A stretch of DNA of 31,442 bases, from positions 1 to 31,442 of the forward strand of contig JBNGIO010005789.1 of NCBI GenBank assembly GCA_049999805.1, given 5' to 3'. Of the stretch, positions 8,823-18,905 are shown piece by piece. The stretch is from Folioceros fuciformis (taxonomy: Eukaryota; Anthocerotophyta; Anthocerotopsida; Anthocerotales). Every line of letters begins with the position of its first letter. Positions within the stretch are counted from its first letter, which is position 1. Position numbers and translations under genes: made by a program. The notes beneath the pieces were generated by a model. The model did no database searches, was not told the DNA's origin, and saw only the letters and a list, made by a program, of their open reading frames with translations.

Positions 8823-9520
8823 TATGTTGCACTAAAATCTCTCCATCCTTCCTTCTATTAACATAATTATGTGAAATACCTTAAAAATTCATTGAAAATG
8901 ATCTCTCTCGAAACACCTTCCTTCAATTTGTGATGAATTGTTTTGGTCGATCTCATGTATCCATTGAAAAAATAATCATAAGATGCATTTGTCAAGTTTC
9001 CACAAGAAACATAAATATGGTGTGAAAGAAGTTGAAAAGAAGAATCAAAGAGGTAGCTATTGAATTGTAATCAAGGCAAATGAGATAACAATATGTACAA
9101 AGTTCAAAATTTTGGGTGAACGTTCTATGTTTTATTAATATTTTCTTTATTCATCCTCGTCTCATATACTCATGTATGACCACTCGTGATGTCGTACTCC
9201 GTGCTATAGTCTTTTTATTCTTGGAAACAAATCTTTTAAAAATTAATAAGATATAAAGGTGCATGAAGATCGTTAGGAAAGTTAGAATGATGTTATAAAA
9301 TTCCTAGGAGCCTTCGTTAGGGAGCTTTTTGTACCTTTATGTTATAAAATCATATATATATATATATATATATAGTATTTGAGATAATTAGGTCAGGAAA
9401 TAAAAGGACGATGGGACCAAAAAAAAAACGGGTAACTAACTACCTATATCTCCTTGTCTGTGGTTACTGTGCAGGAGTGATGCCAACCACGTAATTTACA
9501 ATTTTTCAGCCGAGCTGCAA
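8823..9520. other. AT-rich intergenic region with (TA)n run
   Basis: No gene seen. Contains a TA dinucleotide run at 9352-9374 and a nine-A run near 9420. It holds the 5' flank of the DUF26 gene and the 3' flank of the Rad60-like gene. Confidence 0.5.
9352..9374. repeat. (TA)n microsatellite
   Basis: About eleven TA repeats within AT-rich DNA. Confidence 0.9.
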
Positions 9521-10574
9521 CTACTTGGGGATTGGTTTATGGAAAACTTCTATCTGGTCCTCATCCTCAATCTCAAGCTCCTGGGGTGTGCTCTTGGCAT
9601 TGAGCTGATCCCCATCGAAGCGAAACACTAAGTCGTCAACCTCCAGTTCCACGAAGCTGGCGTAGGCAGAAAAGAGTTTCTCCAACTTGTCCGTCTGCAA
9701 AGACGGCAACAACTTCAGGTCACTGCAGTGGGAGAAAGAAATGTGACATTCCCAGTTATGTCAAGAAGTTGCAGGGAGCAGCAAGTGACCTTGAGAAGCG
9801 CGTACTGCTTCCGGTTGCCGCTCTTGTCTTGTAGAAAAATCCTGATTTTCTCCTTGCTTGAATGTTCCTGGACTGGAACGGTTTTGGAGGAGGGTATGGT
9901 GCTCGAAAGTTCTGAGGCCTCAGCAGCTGTGCTCTTTGGCACGGACGGGGGAGGATTGCTGGCGATGTGTAACAGTTTTTCCTTTGTTTGTCTGGATCAC
10001 AAGAGGCATGCCAAAGCCTGGATCAGAAGAGGCCACACAAGCAGGAAGGGAGAAACCTAAAGTTCAATCGATGCAGTTGCATACCTCAACCATGACAAGG
10101 TAGTATCGGACAACGCGGGGTTGGGCAAGGCCACAGGTTTTGGAGGGGGAGATAGCCAGTCATCTTCGAGCACCACTGCCTTCGGCTCCGCTGCTGGTTG
10201 CGTGATGAACACGTTTTCCTGCCCTTGCAGCACCAGACAACTCTTAGAACCCGACAGTAGCCGCCCTCAAGGATGAAGAACCCCAGAGGAGAGGCAATCG
10301 ACTTTACAACCACCTGTCTAGGCTTCTTCCTGCTTCTCTGCCACTTTTTGGGAATCGGCAGTTCCTCCTCATCCTCCTCCTCCTCATCGTCTGGTCAGGA
10401 ACCAAGCATCAGCCCTCAGGGCCACCACGAAAGGACGTGGTCACGGCCAACAAACGGATCCTGCATCATACCTGTCACAATTGGAGCGTACTTCGCATAG
10501 CTAAAGAGCGGCTCAAACTCCTCCTCTTCCTTGTTCGCACTCCCGGCAGGAAACGTCCGCTGCGTCCCTCTCAT
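9521..10574 (-). CDS. Rad60/NFATC2IP-like SUMO-like-domain protein, five exons
   Basis: Predicted 218 residues from exons 10574-10472, 10390-10314, 10218-10085, 9958-9790 and 9694-9521; all have GT-AG ends and matching phases. An in-frame TAG 12 bp upstream supports the ATG (MRGTQRTFPAG). The N-terminus has EEEEFEPLFSYAKYAPIV, then an acidic patch and a basic run (LPIPKKWQRSRKKPRQ) that could be a nuclear signal. The middle has DDWLSPPPKP, a phrase I associate with plant members of this family. The last about 85 residues form a ubiquitin-like fold: KIRIFLQDKSGNRKQYALLK, then LVFRFDGDQL, then the acidic close ELEIEDEDQIEVF. This fits the Rad60-SLD class, which binds SUMO-pathway enzymes and acts in genome stability in yeast. 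There is no C-terminal diglycine, as expected for a non-conjugated SUMO-like domain. Exon 5 could instead start 24 bp upstream in the same frame. Confidence 0.85.
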
Positions 10575-10755
10575 GTCTCTCTGCTAAACAACATGCTCTT
10601 CAATCTCGTCACCGTGGAATCACGCTGCCATGGAATACACGCAATCACTTCAACAAATTCCCATCCCGCTGAGTCTGAAGAACATAAAACAAGCGGGCGG
10701 GCTAACACATCAAAGCTTCTTTCCAGCAGAGGCCCACGTCGCCACCCCAAGGAGC

Positions 10756-11040
10756 TGCATCAAAAGCCCTTCCTCCGCCACAGTCACTGCATCAAAAAAC
10801 CCTTCCTCCGCCACAGTCACTACATCAAAAAGCCCTTCCTCCGCCACAGTCACTGCATCAAACAGTCCTTCCTCCGCCACAGTCACTGCATCAAAAAGCC
10901 CTTCCTCCGCCACNNNNNNNNNNCCTTCCTCCGCCACAGTCACTGCATCAAAAAGCCCTTCCTCCGCCACAGTCACGGCATCAAGAAGCCCTTCCTCCGC
11001 CACAGTCACTGCATCCAAAACCCCTTCCCCCCGCCACAGG
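10756..11040. repeat. 33-bp minisatellite upstream of the Rad60-like gene
   Basis: About eight or nine units of 33 bp, each containing CCTTCCTCCGCCACAGTCAC plus TGCATCAAAAAGC, with a 10-N gap inside. The period is a multiple of three, so open frames appear on both strands (ATVTASKSPSS on plus, GLFDAVTVAEE on minus). The Rad60-like start codon lies downstream at 10574 with an upstream stop, so the repeat is in the 5' flank or 5' UTR, not in the coding region. Confidence 0.93.
10914..10923. other. Assembly gap (10 N)
   Basis: Ten N within the 33-bp minisatellite, probably an uncertain copy number. Confidence 0.99.
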
Positions 11041-11934
11041 TAATGCAACCCCAACTGCACTCAGCTGACCTGCGCCAACGACACCCAATTCGCGAAATCT
11101 GCCACCTACCTGGATTCAAGAATTTCCCACAAATCCAAACGATCACCGGAGGGAATCTCAAGTTTTAAAGTAGTCTTACTTCCTCTCAACCTCAGCCTCT
11201 ACCTCGTTGAACGAAGCCTAGCTATAGATGTATCTACTTGTTCCATGACTGTGTCAGTCAATCTGTCAGTTCAACCTCTTGTGAACGACCTAGACATCAG
11301 GCTGTCATTTCACCCGAGTCTTATTTCAGTCCTGGGAAGAGCCTCCGTTTCCTACTCTCGTCACCGACACGTTCCCTCCCCTTCCGGGCGGGCCTTGTCT
11401 CTCAGCTGCAAAGTTTTGATGGTAGTTAAGTTAGGTCTGCAGGGACCTGCGCACACAACGGTAAACATAATTTGGACTACTGCCAACAATGGGGCACACA
11501 ACGGTAAGCTAGGCCAGCACGGACTTGCAATGGTTGGAAGGTGTACGACTTAATGTGGTGACTCACACAAAGAAACGAACATACGCTTATGGTAAACGGT
11601 GTGCATCACGTCTAGCTTTCAAATGATCTTCAACCAGCATTGACGCTACATTTTTGAACCAGTTTAATTGACTAAAAAATAATCTGGTAACCACTTTGAT
11701 TTGTGGTAGGTAATATTTAATTAGTATCAGTGGTAGTTGATCGTGATTGGGTATCAATTTTTATTTTATTTTTGAGGATGTTAGGCCTGGTGCACGTGTT
11801 GCACATAGTTCGGCTATCACTACGGCACAAAATATGGTCTTCAACAGCACACGGGCACCCTAATGGACAAATTGACTGCAAATGGTTTGGGAAGCCGAAA
11901 AGCTGAAGCATCTTGGGTAATGGCGTCCGTTGTA

Positions 11935-12158
11935 CTAACCATCTTTTTTATCTTTTTTCTTTTTCTTCTCGTCTCTTCTCTNNNNNNNNNNATTTTATTT
12001 TCCATAAATAGGGTTCTTACAAGTTCATGAGTGATACACAAAGGGAATAAGTGACCTTAAATGCCTCCACAATCATTTGATTGAAGGACTAGTGATCCCA
12101 TTCCAAGAGTCTAACCATCTTTTTTATCTTTATCTTTTTCTTCTCGTCTCTTCTCACA
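11935..12158. repeat. Direct repeat of a 47-bp pyrimidine-rich block
   Basis: The block beginning CTAACCATCTTTTTTATCTT and ending CTTCTCGTCTCTTCTC occurs at 11935-11981 and again near 12111-12157. The first copy ends exactly at the N gap. This may be a true duplication or an assembly artefact at the gap. Confidence 0.85.
11982..11991. other. Assembly gap (10 N)
   Basis: Ten N directly after the first copy of the pyrimidine-rich direct repeat. Confidence 0.99.
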
Positions 12159-13337
12159 TCTCATCTTGAAATTACAAGCACTTTTACGCTCTAGGAGCTA
12201 GTTGATGCACCGAACTGTGGGCTAGTAGGTAATTGAAGAGCCTAAGTATGCGCCAATAGCTAAATGGCACACATAAGCACACGCCAACTGGCTCACATTG
12301 ATCAAAAAATTCAAAACAATATAAGAAGGTCATAGACAACCCATGTCAATGTCCTCCTTTCTAGGAAACATACACATGTCTTGAAAGACCATCCATGCAA
12401 CAACAAAACAGAATTGGGTTTAGTCTTATAATCTTCTGGATTCACTCTTATAATTTTATCAAGGTACAAAAGTACTAGCTTTCACAGCTGCGTTTACAAT
12501 CTAATAAACACTTAATTGATAATAAAAAATTTAGAGATTCTATGGAGCGTAGTACGAGATGCAAGCACTGAAGCTCCGCAGAACTAGTGCAACAGCAGTT
12601 GGCAGCAAGATACGCGGGGGAAGTGTAAACAAGACTACACAAGGTTGCATTACAACCAATGTGAAGCTCTTGTAGAACCCAGTCGAGCCAGCATCTTCAG
12701 TGAAATCCCGTACCATTACATACAACTAAATCGTTCGTCAGACGTGCGATCAATAAACGATAGACACGTCGACTTCGGGAGATGTCGAGTGATAAGGCGC
12801 TCACATCCCAGTCATGCCACGTGTCACCTGAGGATACTATCAGACGTATACTTCACGATAATTAAGGCCAGCAAAAATGGAAGAGATGACGCAGTTCGCG
12901 GACTCAACATCCATAATGAAAATCCCAACTAAAGAAAAAAAGAGCTTGGCCTTTACTTTAAAAATGCGACATCAGTCCTTCCTTCAAAGAGCTTCCGAAG
13001 CCTCAGGTCTAGGTGACATATCTACTAGAGATCAGCGATGCCTATGCTTTGTACCGCACCGGTAGATGGTCCGAATTCGTACTTTACAATTCGACTGATT
13101 TCGAGATGATCCTCAACCGACTAGCTGTGCGAGGAAGAAAGTAGTCAGGATGCTTCTGGATAGAGAAGGAGACGAGAGAAAGAAAACAGAATTGCACATC
13201 ACACAAAAATCATGGAACAGACTGATCTGGAGCGACGAAAGCAACTGAAGATTCAAGATAAACTGAAGATAGACAAAGATGGCACGGGGAAGTCGTCCAA
13301 ATGTGAGCACAGAAAGACCTACCAGCGGTGGAAGAGC

Positions 13338-13736
13338 TCAATCCTCGTACACTCGGCACTCGTCCGTCTCGGGGTTCTCCTTGCAGTAGGCTTCAAGAGG
13401 ATCCTTGTTGTCCTTCTCCGCGGCTTTCTTGTGTGCAGCCGCGGCGCTGAGCTCCTCAACCTCGTCCCACTGAGCAACGCACTCCTTGGACGTGTCGTCC
13501 CCCGCGCATACCTCCTGCGCTTGCTGGATGCTCCGCTCCACTTTGGCGGCCAGGCTATCTACATCCACCGACTTAGGCTGCAAGGCGGCCACGACGTGCA
13601 GTCTCCTTGCGGAGCGGAGAGGCGCCAGGGCGGGCATGGACACAGTCCTCACGGAGGCGAACTGCGAATGCGGTAGGCTCGCCGCCACCGGTGAGGGCAC
13701 GCAGATGGCCTGAGCCGCCATTGTCACCGACGCCAT
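13338..13736 (-). CDS. CP12: CP12, Calvin-cycle regulatory protein of the chloroplast
   Basis: 132 residues, intronless, ATG at 13736. CP12 is a small redox-controlled linker that holds glyceraldehyde-3-phosphate dehydrogenase and phosphoribulokinase in an inactive complex in the dark. The first about 50 residues are rich in Ala, Ser, Val and Arg with few acidic residues, as in a plastid transit peptide. The mature part carries both regulatory cysteine pairs with the family's C-8x-C spacing: VCAGDDTSKECVAQWDEVEE near the centre and YCKENPETDECRVYED at the C-terminus. The AWDEVEEL-type motif is present with Gln for Ala (AQWDEVEELSAAA). The length is normal for the family. All key residues are intact, so the gene should be functional. 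It is followed downstream by a 3' UTR in about 13113-13337. Confidence 0.97.
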   Translation of the reverse strand: MASVTMAAQAICVPSPVAASLPHSQFASVRTVSMPALAPLRSARRLHVVAALQPKSVDVDSLAAKVERSIQQAQEVCAGDDTSKECVAQWDEVEELSAAAAHKKAAEKDNKDPLEAYCKENPETDECRVYED

Positions 13737-14142
13737 GGCGGCAAACGCGAATGGAGCTGAAGAGATCGGAATTGCTATATTGCGTGAAGGCAGCCGGCCG
13801 CGCTTTCAAAGACGCTCGGGACTGGGGATCTCCCGCAGGAAGCAGCAGGCAGTCTGGGAGGGCACGAAAACGTGGTGTGGCGGAAGCAACACGGGGGGAT
13901 TTTTACCCGCAGCTTCGGAACAGGCTCGGCAATCCCGAGCCTGCCACAGCCTGGAGAAACAGGATATTTCTCCAGGCCACTAGGAATCGCTGTTGTGGCT
14001 GGCTTTGCCGAACTTTATCACCTCCTTGCCACGGTTCCGAGCGAGTGTATTGGGATTGGCTTCTCTTTTACATAATATTCTCCACGCTCTGAGCCTAAGA
14101 AAATGTGAATCAATTAGAACGATAAATACATAGGGCTAGAGA

Positions 14143-15865
14143 CTAGCTTGTAGATGCTGCCTCCGGGGAAAGCGGTGTGGCCATCTTCAACAGTGCAGGA
14201 ATCCATGCATCCACAACTTCAGACGTTCCATACCATTTCCTGCTGCTGTTTTCGTCGTTTGCTGGAAAGTGCTCCACACCTGATTAGATACAACATTAAA
14301 GAATCGTGTCATTGAGCAGAGGTTGTGGTGAGAGGCATCCGGATGCTTCTTGTACTAAAGAGCAGAGATGCTAACCTTCCAGAATGATGTGCTCTGCACC
14401 ATCCAAACCTACAGCACACTGTACAGGTGTGACACCGTCACCCCAAACATCCCCCGAGCCACAGCACAGTTCATAGCTCTGGTAGGTGAAGTCCTGAAAA
14501 GCAGGGTATTGTGAGAGTTGACTGCTAAAAAAAATGCTTTCATAGCAACTTAAATACGCACTGGGAATGGTTTGAACCTTCCAAAGGCCACCGTACTTCG
14601 AGCTACCACGTAGACACTTTCCAGCGATGCACACGTACTCCACACCGAGTCCCTTCTCAGCAGCCCCTGGATAGTTTGTGTTAACGAAGTCCATGCTTTT
14701 CTTCGTGAGCCTGTCCTGTATCGAAATGGACGAAAGCTGTTAGCTCCAAGCTCAGCGAGCTCTAGCGCTCCAGTCCTCACTGCTCGGAACTCACTTACTG
14801 TGCAAATATGAGGGGTTCCGAGAGTGATGAGGCCCTTCACACGATGGGCAGCACCATATATCTTTCCGTCATACGGTACTCTCCTGCCAAGCTGTGTTTA
14901 TGAATGTGAGCCTAGCAACAGGCTTGTCACAGCAGACCAAGTTGGCAGGTGAGTAAAACGGCACAAAGGGATGGGAAACACACCAGTATTCTACATATCC
15001 ACCCGCCAGCTGAGTGAGCTACTAAGACAACTTTTCGAGGTGGCATGCCTGACCTCCGGGAATCCAAAGCAAGGTCCTGTTGAACGGCCGAAGCAGATTC
15101 ATCAAGCTCGCCAAATAGCAGCCTAGGATGTGCCCCGTTCTTCGGATTTGAGAACTCGCGCAAGAAGTCTAAGAAAGTGTACTTCGGAAGGTCCTCATCC
15201 TGTGCTGAGTTACCTGGTGCTGTCCTATACAACAACGGGGAGTGAGATGACATAAGCCAGAAAGGACATGAATCGTCTAGGAAACGAGCTCACGCTTCTC
15301 ACCTATCTTCATCTGCATCAGTTGGCGCAGGAGAAAGAGCTTGCGACGCCAGCGAGATGGCAGCATCTATCCTGTCTAAAATCGGGCGAACAGACCTCCC
15401 ACCTAGCGACGGAAGCCAGTTGTACCATCTCAAAGGGACAACCTACAATAATCTTCAGCAAGATTCAACATGCTTCTTCACACCGCCCCTCACCGACTCC
15501 TCATCAATTCATGTGTACAAATAATGCTGGATGGACGGATTGTGGATACATACAGAGGTGGTAAACCCTTTGCAGCGGAGGTGAGCAGCCATAGAAGCAT
15601 ACTGCGATACACCGGACAACCAGCCGGGCACAATCACCACTGCCACATCTTGGCCCTTGCTGGCCCCTTGAGCTCTTGCTGATCCCGCAAACCCTGATCT
15701 GCAGTTGCACTGCCTGCACTGGCCCAACCCGCCAGCTCGTGCCCCATTGAACTGCACTGAGGGGAGAAAAAACACGCCTGCTCCTGCCGCGATCACCTGG
15801 CTTGCCATCTTCACTTCCAGTCTCAAGTCCTTCTCCTCACCAATCCCATGTAACGCAGCATTCAT
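14143..15865 (-). CDS. Alpha/beta-hydrolase (PGAP1/lipase-like), probably plastid-targeted, seven exons
   Basis: Predicted 392 residues from exons 15865-15554, 15442-15303, 15224-14984, 14891-14799, 14715-14578, 14493-14376 and 14279-14143; every junction is GT-AG and phase-consistent. A start at the second Met (15808, MASQVIAAGAGVFFLPSVQF) gives 373 residues and a better transit-peptide N-terminus. The hydrolase fold begins with VAVVIVPGWLSGVSQYASMA (oxyanion-side strand). The nucleophile elbow is VVLVAHSAGGWICRI. LITLGTPH follows, typical of PGAP1-like lipases. The acid is in GDGVTPV and the histidine in GVEHFPAND, so the Ser-Asp-His triad is complete. It ends KWYGTSEVVDAW...ASTS. The substrate is probably a lipid or ester, but this is inference. 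It is transcribed in the same direction as CP12, with 406 bp between them. Confidence 0.88.
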
Positions 15866-17189
15866 CTATCCATCCGAGGTCACCGCTGCCTTGCACACCA
15901 GCCTTGTGCTCTGATGGCGTAACAAACAGCCTTAACAAGGAGTTCTGCATTCGTACCAACCATTATGCTATCGTTGTTTGCACTGAATCAGACTGTCACA
16001 TGTTACGCTTTAGTTTTCCTGTTGCTGCGCTCTTTGCGTGCTGGAGCGTCGTCCGCACCTCACTTAGCGGACAATGAAAGAACTCCATCACTGAGCGGAG
16101 GTTGCATTGAGACTTGTTAACACTGCTCAAAGCTTACGCAAAGCTTATCACAACCACAGCAGTGGGGTTTTCTTCTTTCTTGCATTGGCTGCTTTCCTTT
16201 GACAATGCGTTTCCAGCAAAAAGCTGTCTACATGTTGGCATCTGCAGCTTTGGTTTCAAGTAGGCCTAGTATTCGTGAGGGATAGACCCTTTTTTCTCTT
16301 TTGGTCCTCTCCATGTCTCTTCCCCTTTTTCTCTTTTGGTCCTCTCCATGTCTCTTCCCCTCTTGTTTGATGTAGATAGATCTCCCAACTCTTTTAATAA
16401 GATATACAAACATTAGCATCCAAGCAATCTCAAAGCGTTTGTTAGTAACGGGGCACAGTGAGGTTGTCGCCTAGCATGACCTCCCGACTTTGCATCCAAT
16501 CCAGTAATGCCTGTGATCTCACGTCCAAGACCTCGCTCAAGAGTGGCCAACGTGCCCTATACGCGGAAATGATCTATGTCCTGGTGGGTGATGCGTACAT
16601 ACATGTATATGGCTACAGAAGGCAGGTTAAACGACTATTTGGCTTCGTTAGAGCTTCCTGCAGGAACGTCCGGCTCAACCGCCCTCGGCACCTAATCCCC
16701 AGTTGGGCTCACTCAAGGTGAAGGAGATCTTGGTGATGGCCTGCACTGGGGGCCTAGATTCTCTCAAGAGCGTGTCTCACACATGCATGCATTGGGGAAA
16801 GGATATACAACCACTTTGCTCCTGCCGTCGATTTATTTTTAACATCAGAGCACCTGGCACCATCTTGCAGGCATGGCTTGCCCTACGAGCTGGGTCTACT
16901 GTTGGTAATAGGCATTATGTTAGTTGGCTATTTGAATCTTGAGTATTCCGTATTGCGGGATTGTAACTGTCAAGGACGGTATCGTGGCCTTCAAAATCCT
17001 CCTCCATCGGTTTGTCTTCAGTATGATGATCGCTCGGAACCGAAGAGCCTGCCTGTACTTCGTCTCGTGCGTTTCCGCCAATCTCTCTTGGAATATGCCT
17101 CATAGCTCGGATGGTGTTGGGAGTTCCAGCACTTTTTGATAAACATGCTTCTGAAGAACATTTCGGTGCAGTAGCAGAAAGAGAGGAGG
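15866..17189. other. Intergenic region with possible unassigned minus-strand exons
   Basis: No gene could be assembled. On the minus strand two stretches read like coding exons: about 16790-16675 (ESRPPVQAITKISFTLSEP) and about 16575-16445 (AYRARWPLLSEVLDVRSQAL, ending LTVPRY and a stop). A third frame, 17103-16915, starts MRHIPREIGGNARDEV. No splice path linking them was confirmed and no family is recognised. A 35-bp tandem duplication is at 16291-16360. Confidence 0.3.
16291..16360. repeat. Perfect 35-bp tandem duplication
   Basis: Two identical adjacent copies, each beginning TTTTTCTCTTTTGGTCCTCT and ending CATGTCTCTTCCCC. The lack of any difference suggests a recent event. Confidence 0.95.
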
Positions 17190-18016
17190 ATGAGGACTTA
17201 CATGCTGCTCAGCGTCCTTTTTGTAGTGATGGAGGCAGGATGGGCACGGGGGGACAGCTCTGTGGACAGCGTTGAGTCTCTTCTCACAAAAGCTGGCCCT
17301 GGTTTCAGCCAGTTCTCTGTGGCAGCAAATAGCAGCAACGTCGATAGTGTGCCACTGCCTGACGCCTACACCCTCTTTGCTCCTACAAATGCAGCTGTTG
17401 AGGTTCTCGTGTGAATCGTCCTTCGTACCATCCGTGTGTCGAAGGTGAAATTTTCTGGCATTGTTTTGAACCGTGGAGTCTTGGAAATGCAGGCACTCAT
17501 GTCTTGCTTCAACTCCTCGAAGATTGATTCAGACACCAAGTTGGAAATCATTCGGTATCATATCATCAGCACATCCCTGAAGGTGGCAGCTATCCATGCG
17601 ATAGTTGCTAACACGGTAGGAGACTGGGTGGTCCCATCTCTCTACAATGGTCAGCCTCTTAATTTCTCCCTTGATTACTCCAGCAACGATGAAGATGACC
17701 CTGTAATCACTATCAACCGCGTGAGCCACATAGTCAAGTCGAATGTCGTTGAGACCCCCAGAGCTACTGTCCATGGAATCAACAGAGTCCTCATTCCTCC
17801 CTCGCTGCAGGTAATTTTTTTCTTCCGCGCGCCCAACCTTGCGGGATTTTTCTTGTTTAGCACAACACGCTGACGAGCTTGCTCGGAAATCGGTTTGTTT
17901 TGCAGGCCTTGATAGCTCAGTGCCGGGCCAGCTCGTCTCCTTCTCCTCTTCTCCAAGGTACACTTTTCACACTCTGTCGCTCCTTCAGCAACCGTGCAGG
18001 CCCGCGTGTACCGTAG
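17190..18016 (+). pseudogene. Fasciclin-like (FAS1) protein gene with an in-frame stop
   Basis: FAS1 proteins are secreted cell-surface adhesion proteins; plant members are often arabinogalactan proteins. ATG at 17190 opens a signal peptide (MRTYMLLSVLFVVMEAGWARG). The FAS1 H1 block YTLFAPTNAAVEVLV follows and is cut by TGA at 17412-17414. The same frame continues with the Y-H region (LEIIRYHIISTSLKV) and the H2-like block RATVHGINRVLIPPSLQ, up to 17810. A GTAATT donor there and a TTTTGCAG acceptor lead to a short second exon (17906-18016) ending ...RAGPRVP. Apart from the TGA the gene looks complete. One transition (CGA to TGA) would explain it. No GPI-anchor signal is visible. A recent pseudogene, a sequencing error and a very short unrecognised intron over 17405-17445 are all possible; the last is least likely. 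Confidence 0.75.
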
Positions 18017-18168
18017 ATCAAACTCCATGGTGGGATGAATGTGGTGATGCAGGGACATGGAACTACGTGATGTTCATGCTTGTCGGACTGTTAACTATCG
18101 CTTTCAATCAGGTGCAATGAGCCTCATCTTGCTTGACCCATTGTTATCCTGCAATAGGATCAGCCTCT

Positions 18169-18789
18169 CTAATCTAACCGTCCGTGAAACTCTAAAAAGA
18201 ACATCCAAGACACTCTAGCAAGCAGGGACAGCAGAGCATCAATATCCCAACGATGGGGCCAAGTAGAAAATAACTGGAGGCCCAGTAGACAATAGCAGCT
18301 ATAGTCTGAGTTGAAGCAAAGACAATTAAGGTCTGGTGAATGATGCAAAATACTCCTGCCGCCCTTCAGGTTTGACAACAAGGTTGCACCACCTTGCAGA
18401 AGCGCAAGTATAGAGTCTCGTCTCAAGTTCCCACACCAGCGAAAGAGGAGCAAATAGCTTATAAAAGCAATGGGGGCAAAAAGGAACAATGCATAGCATG
18501 AGCACGAGACGAAGAAGCCAACAATGACTGCGCACGGACGGGCCAACAATTGATTGCGGCGTGAACGGCACGGAAAGGCAAGTTCCAAAACAAAATCAAA
18601 GTTTTGCAGCTTCCATGAGTGGGTGGTGCAACCAGAGTACCTACGGCGGTCGGGAATGCAGTTCCAACTCATGTTATTTGCAAAGCCGAGACACCTCCTC
18701 AACTCAGAGTCCTGCAAATGGCTGCAAACGAAGCAAAAGGCTGCAAACAAGATAAGCAGCCTATAAAGCTTTGGTGGTCCTATGGACAT
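18169..18789 (-). CDS. Hypothetical open frame with signal-like N-terminus and membrane segment
   Basis: 206 codons with a real ATG (18789), long for chance in this region but unrecognised. It begins with a hydrophobic signal-like stretch (LYRLLILFAAFCFVCSHL), then a short cysteine-containing segment, then a strongly hydrophobic span (AVIVGFFVSCSCYALFLF and onward) that could cross a membrane twice. The second half is Cys, Leu and Ser-rich without a pattern. It lies 84 bp downstream of the MoCo-sulfurase-like frame on the same strand, so it may be read through as 3' UTR, be part of a longer ancestral gene, or be spurious. Confidence 0.25.
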   Translation of the reverse strand: MSIGPPKLYRLLILFAAFCFVCSHLQDSELRRCLGFANNMSWNCIPDRRRYSGCTTHSWKLQNFDFVLELAFPCRSRRNQLLARPCAVIVGFFVSCSCYALFLFAPIAFISYLLLFRWCGNLRRDSILALLQGGATLLSNLKGGRSILHHSPDLNCLCFNSDYSCYCLLGLQLFSTWPHRWDIDALLSLLARVSWMFFLEFHGRLD

Positions 18790-18827
18790 ACAAGAGCTAG
18801 TGCGGATACGAGCATTCCATTCATATG

Positions 18828-18905
18828 CTAGTGTTAGCAGGGAGCGAAAGAGCTTTCCATTGACATACTAGAGTTAGCAGGTAGCGAAAGAGCTTCTACG
18901 TACTA
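18828..18905. repeat. Imperfect 40-bp tandem duplication
   Basis: Units starting CTAGTGTTAGCAGGGAGCGA (18828) and CTAGAGTTAGCAGGTAGCGA (18868) are 40 bp apart and share AAAGAGCTT downstream. The stop codon of the minus-strand MoCo-sulfurase-like frame falls within the second unit. Confidence 0.85.

Larger units (their letters stand above)
11041..13112. other. Intergenic region, no supported gene
   Basis: About 2 kb with only short, unrelated frames. It contains a duplicated pyrimidine-rich block and a 10-N gap (11982-11991). A 61-residue hydrophobic frame on the minus strand (12540-12725) has no ATG start and no match. An ACGTG-type G-box core sits at 12818-12823 but is downstream of CP12 and may be chance. 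Confidence 0.45.

Noticed and set aside
10756-11040. Regular repeats that might suggest a CRISPR array
   Set aside because: The units are contiguous with no unique spacers, and the context is a plant nuclear genome. It is a minisatellite.
10437-11168. Plus-strand 243-codon frame repeating KKPFLRHSHCI
   Set aside because: It is a frame through the 33-bp minisatellite and runs antisense to the 5' end of the well-supported Rad60-like gene.
13607-14092. Plus-strand 161-codon frame overlapping the CP12 5' end
   Set aside because: It overlaps CP12 antisense, has no recognisable domain, and its composition follows the GC-rich CP12 5' region.
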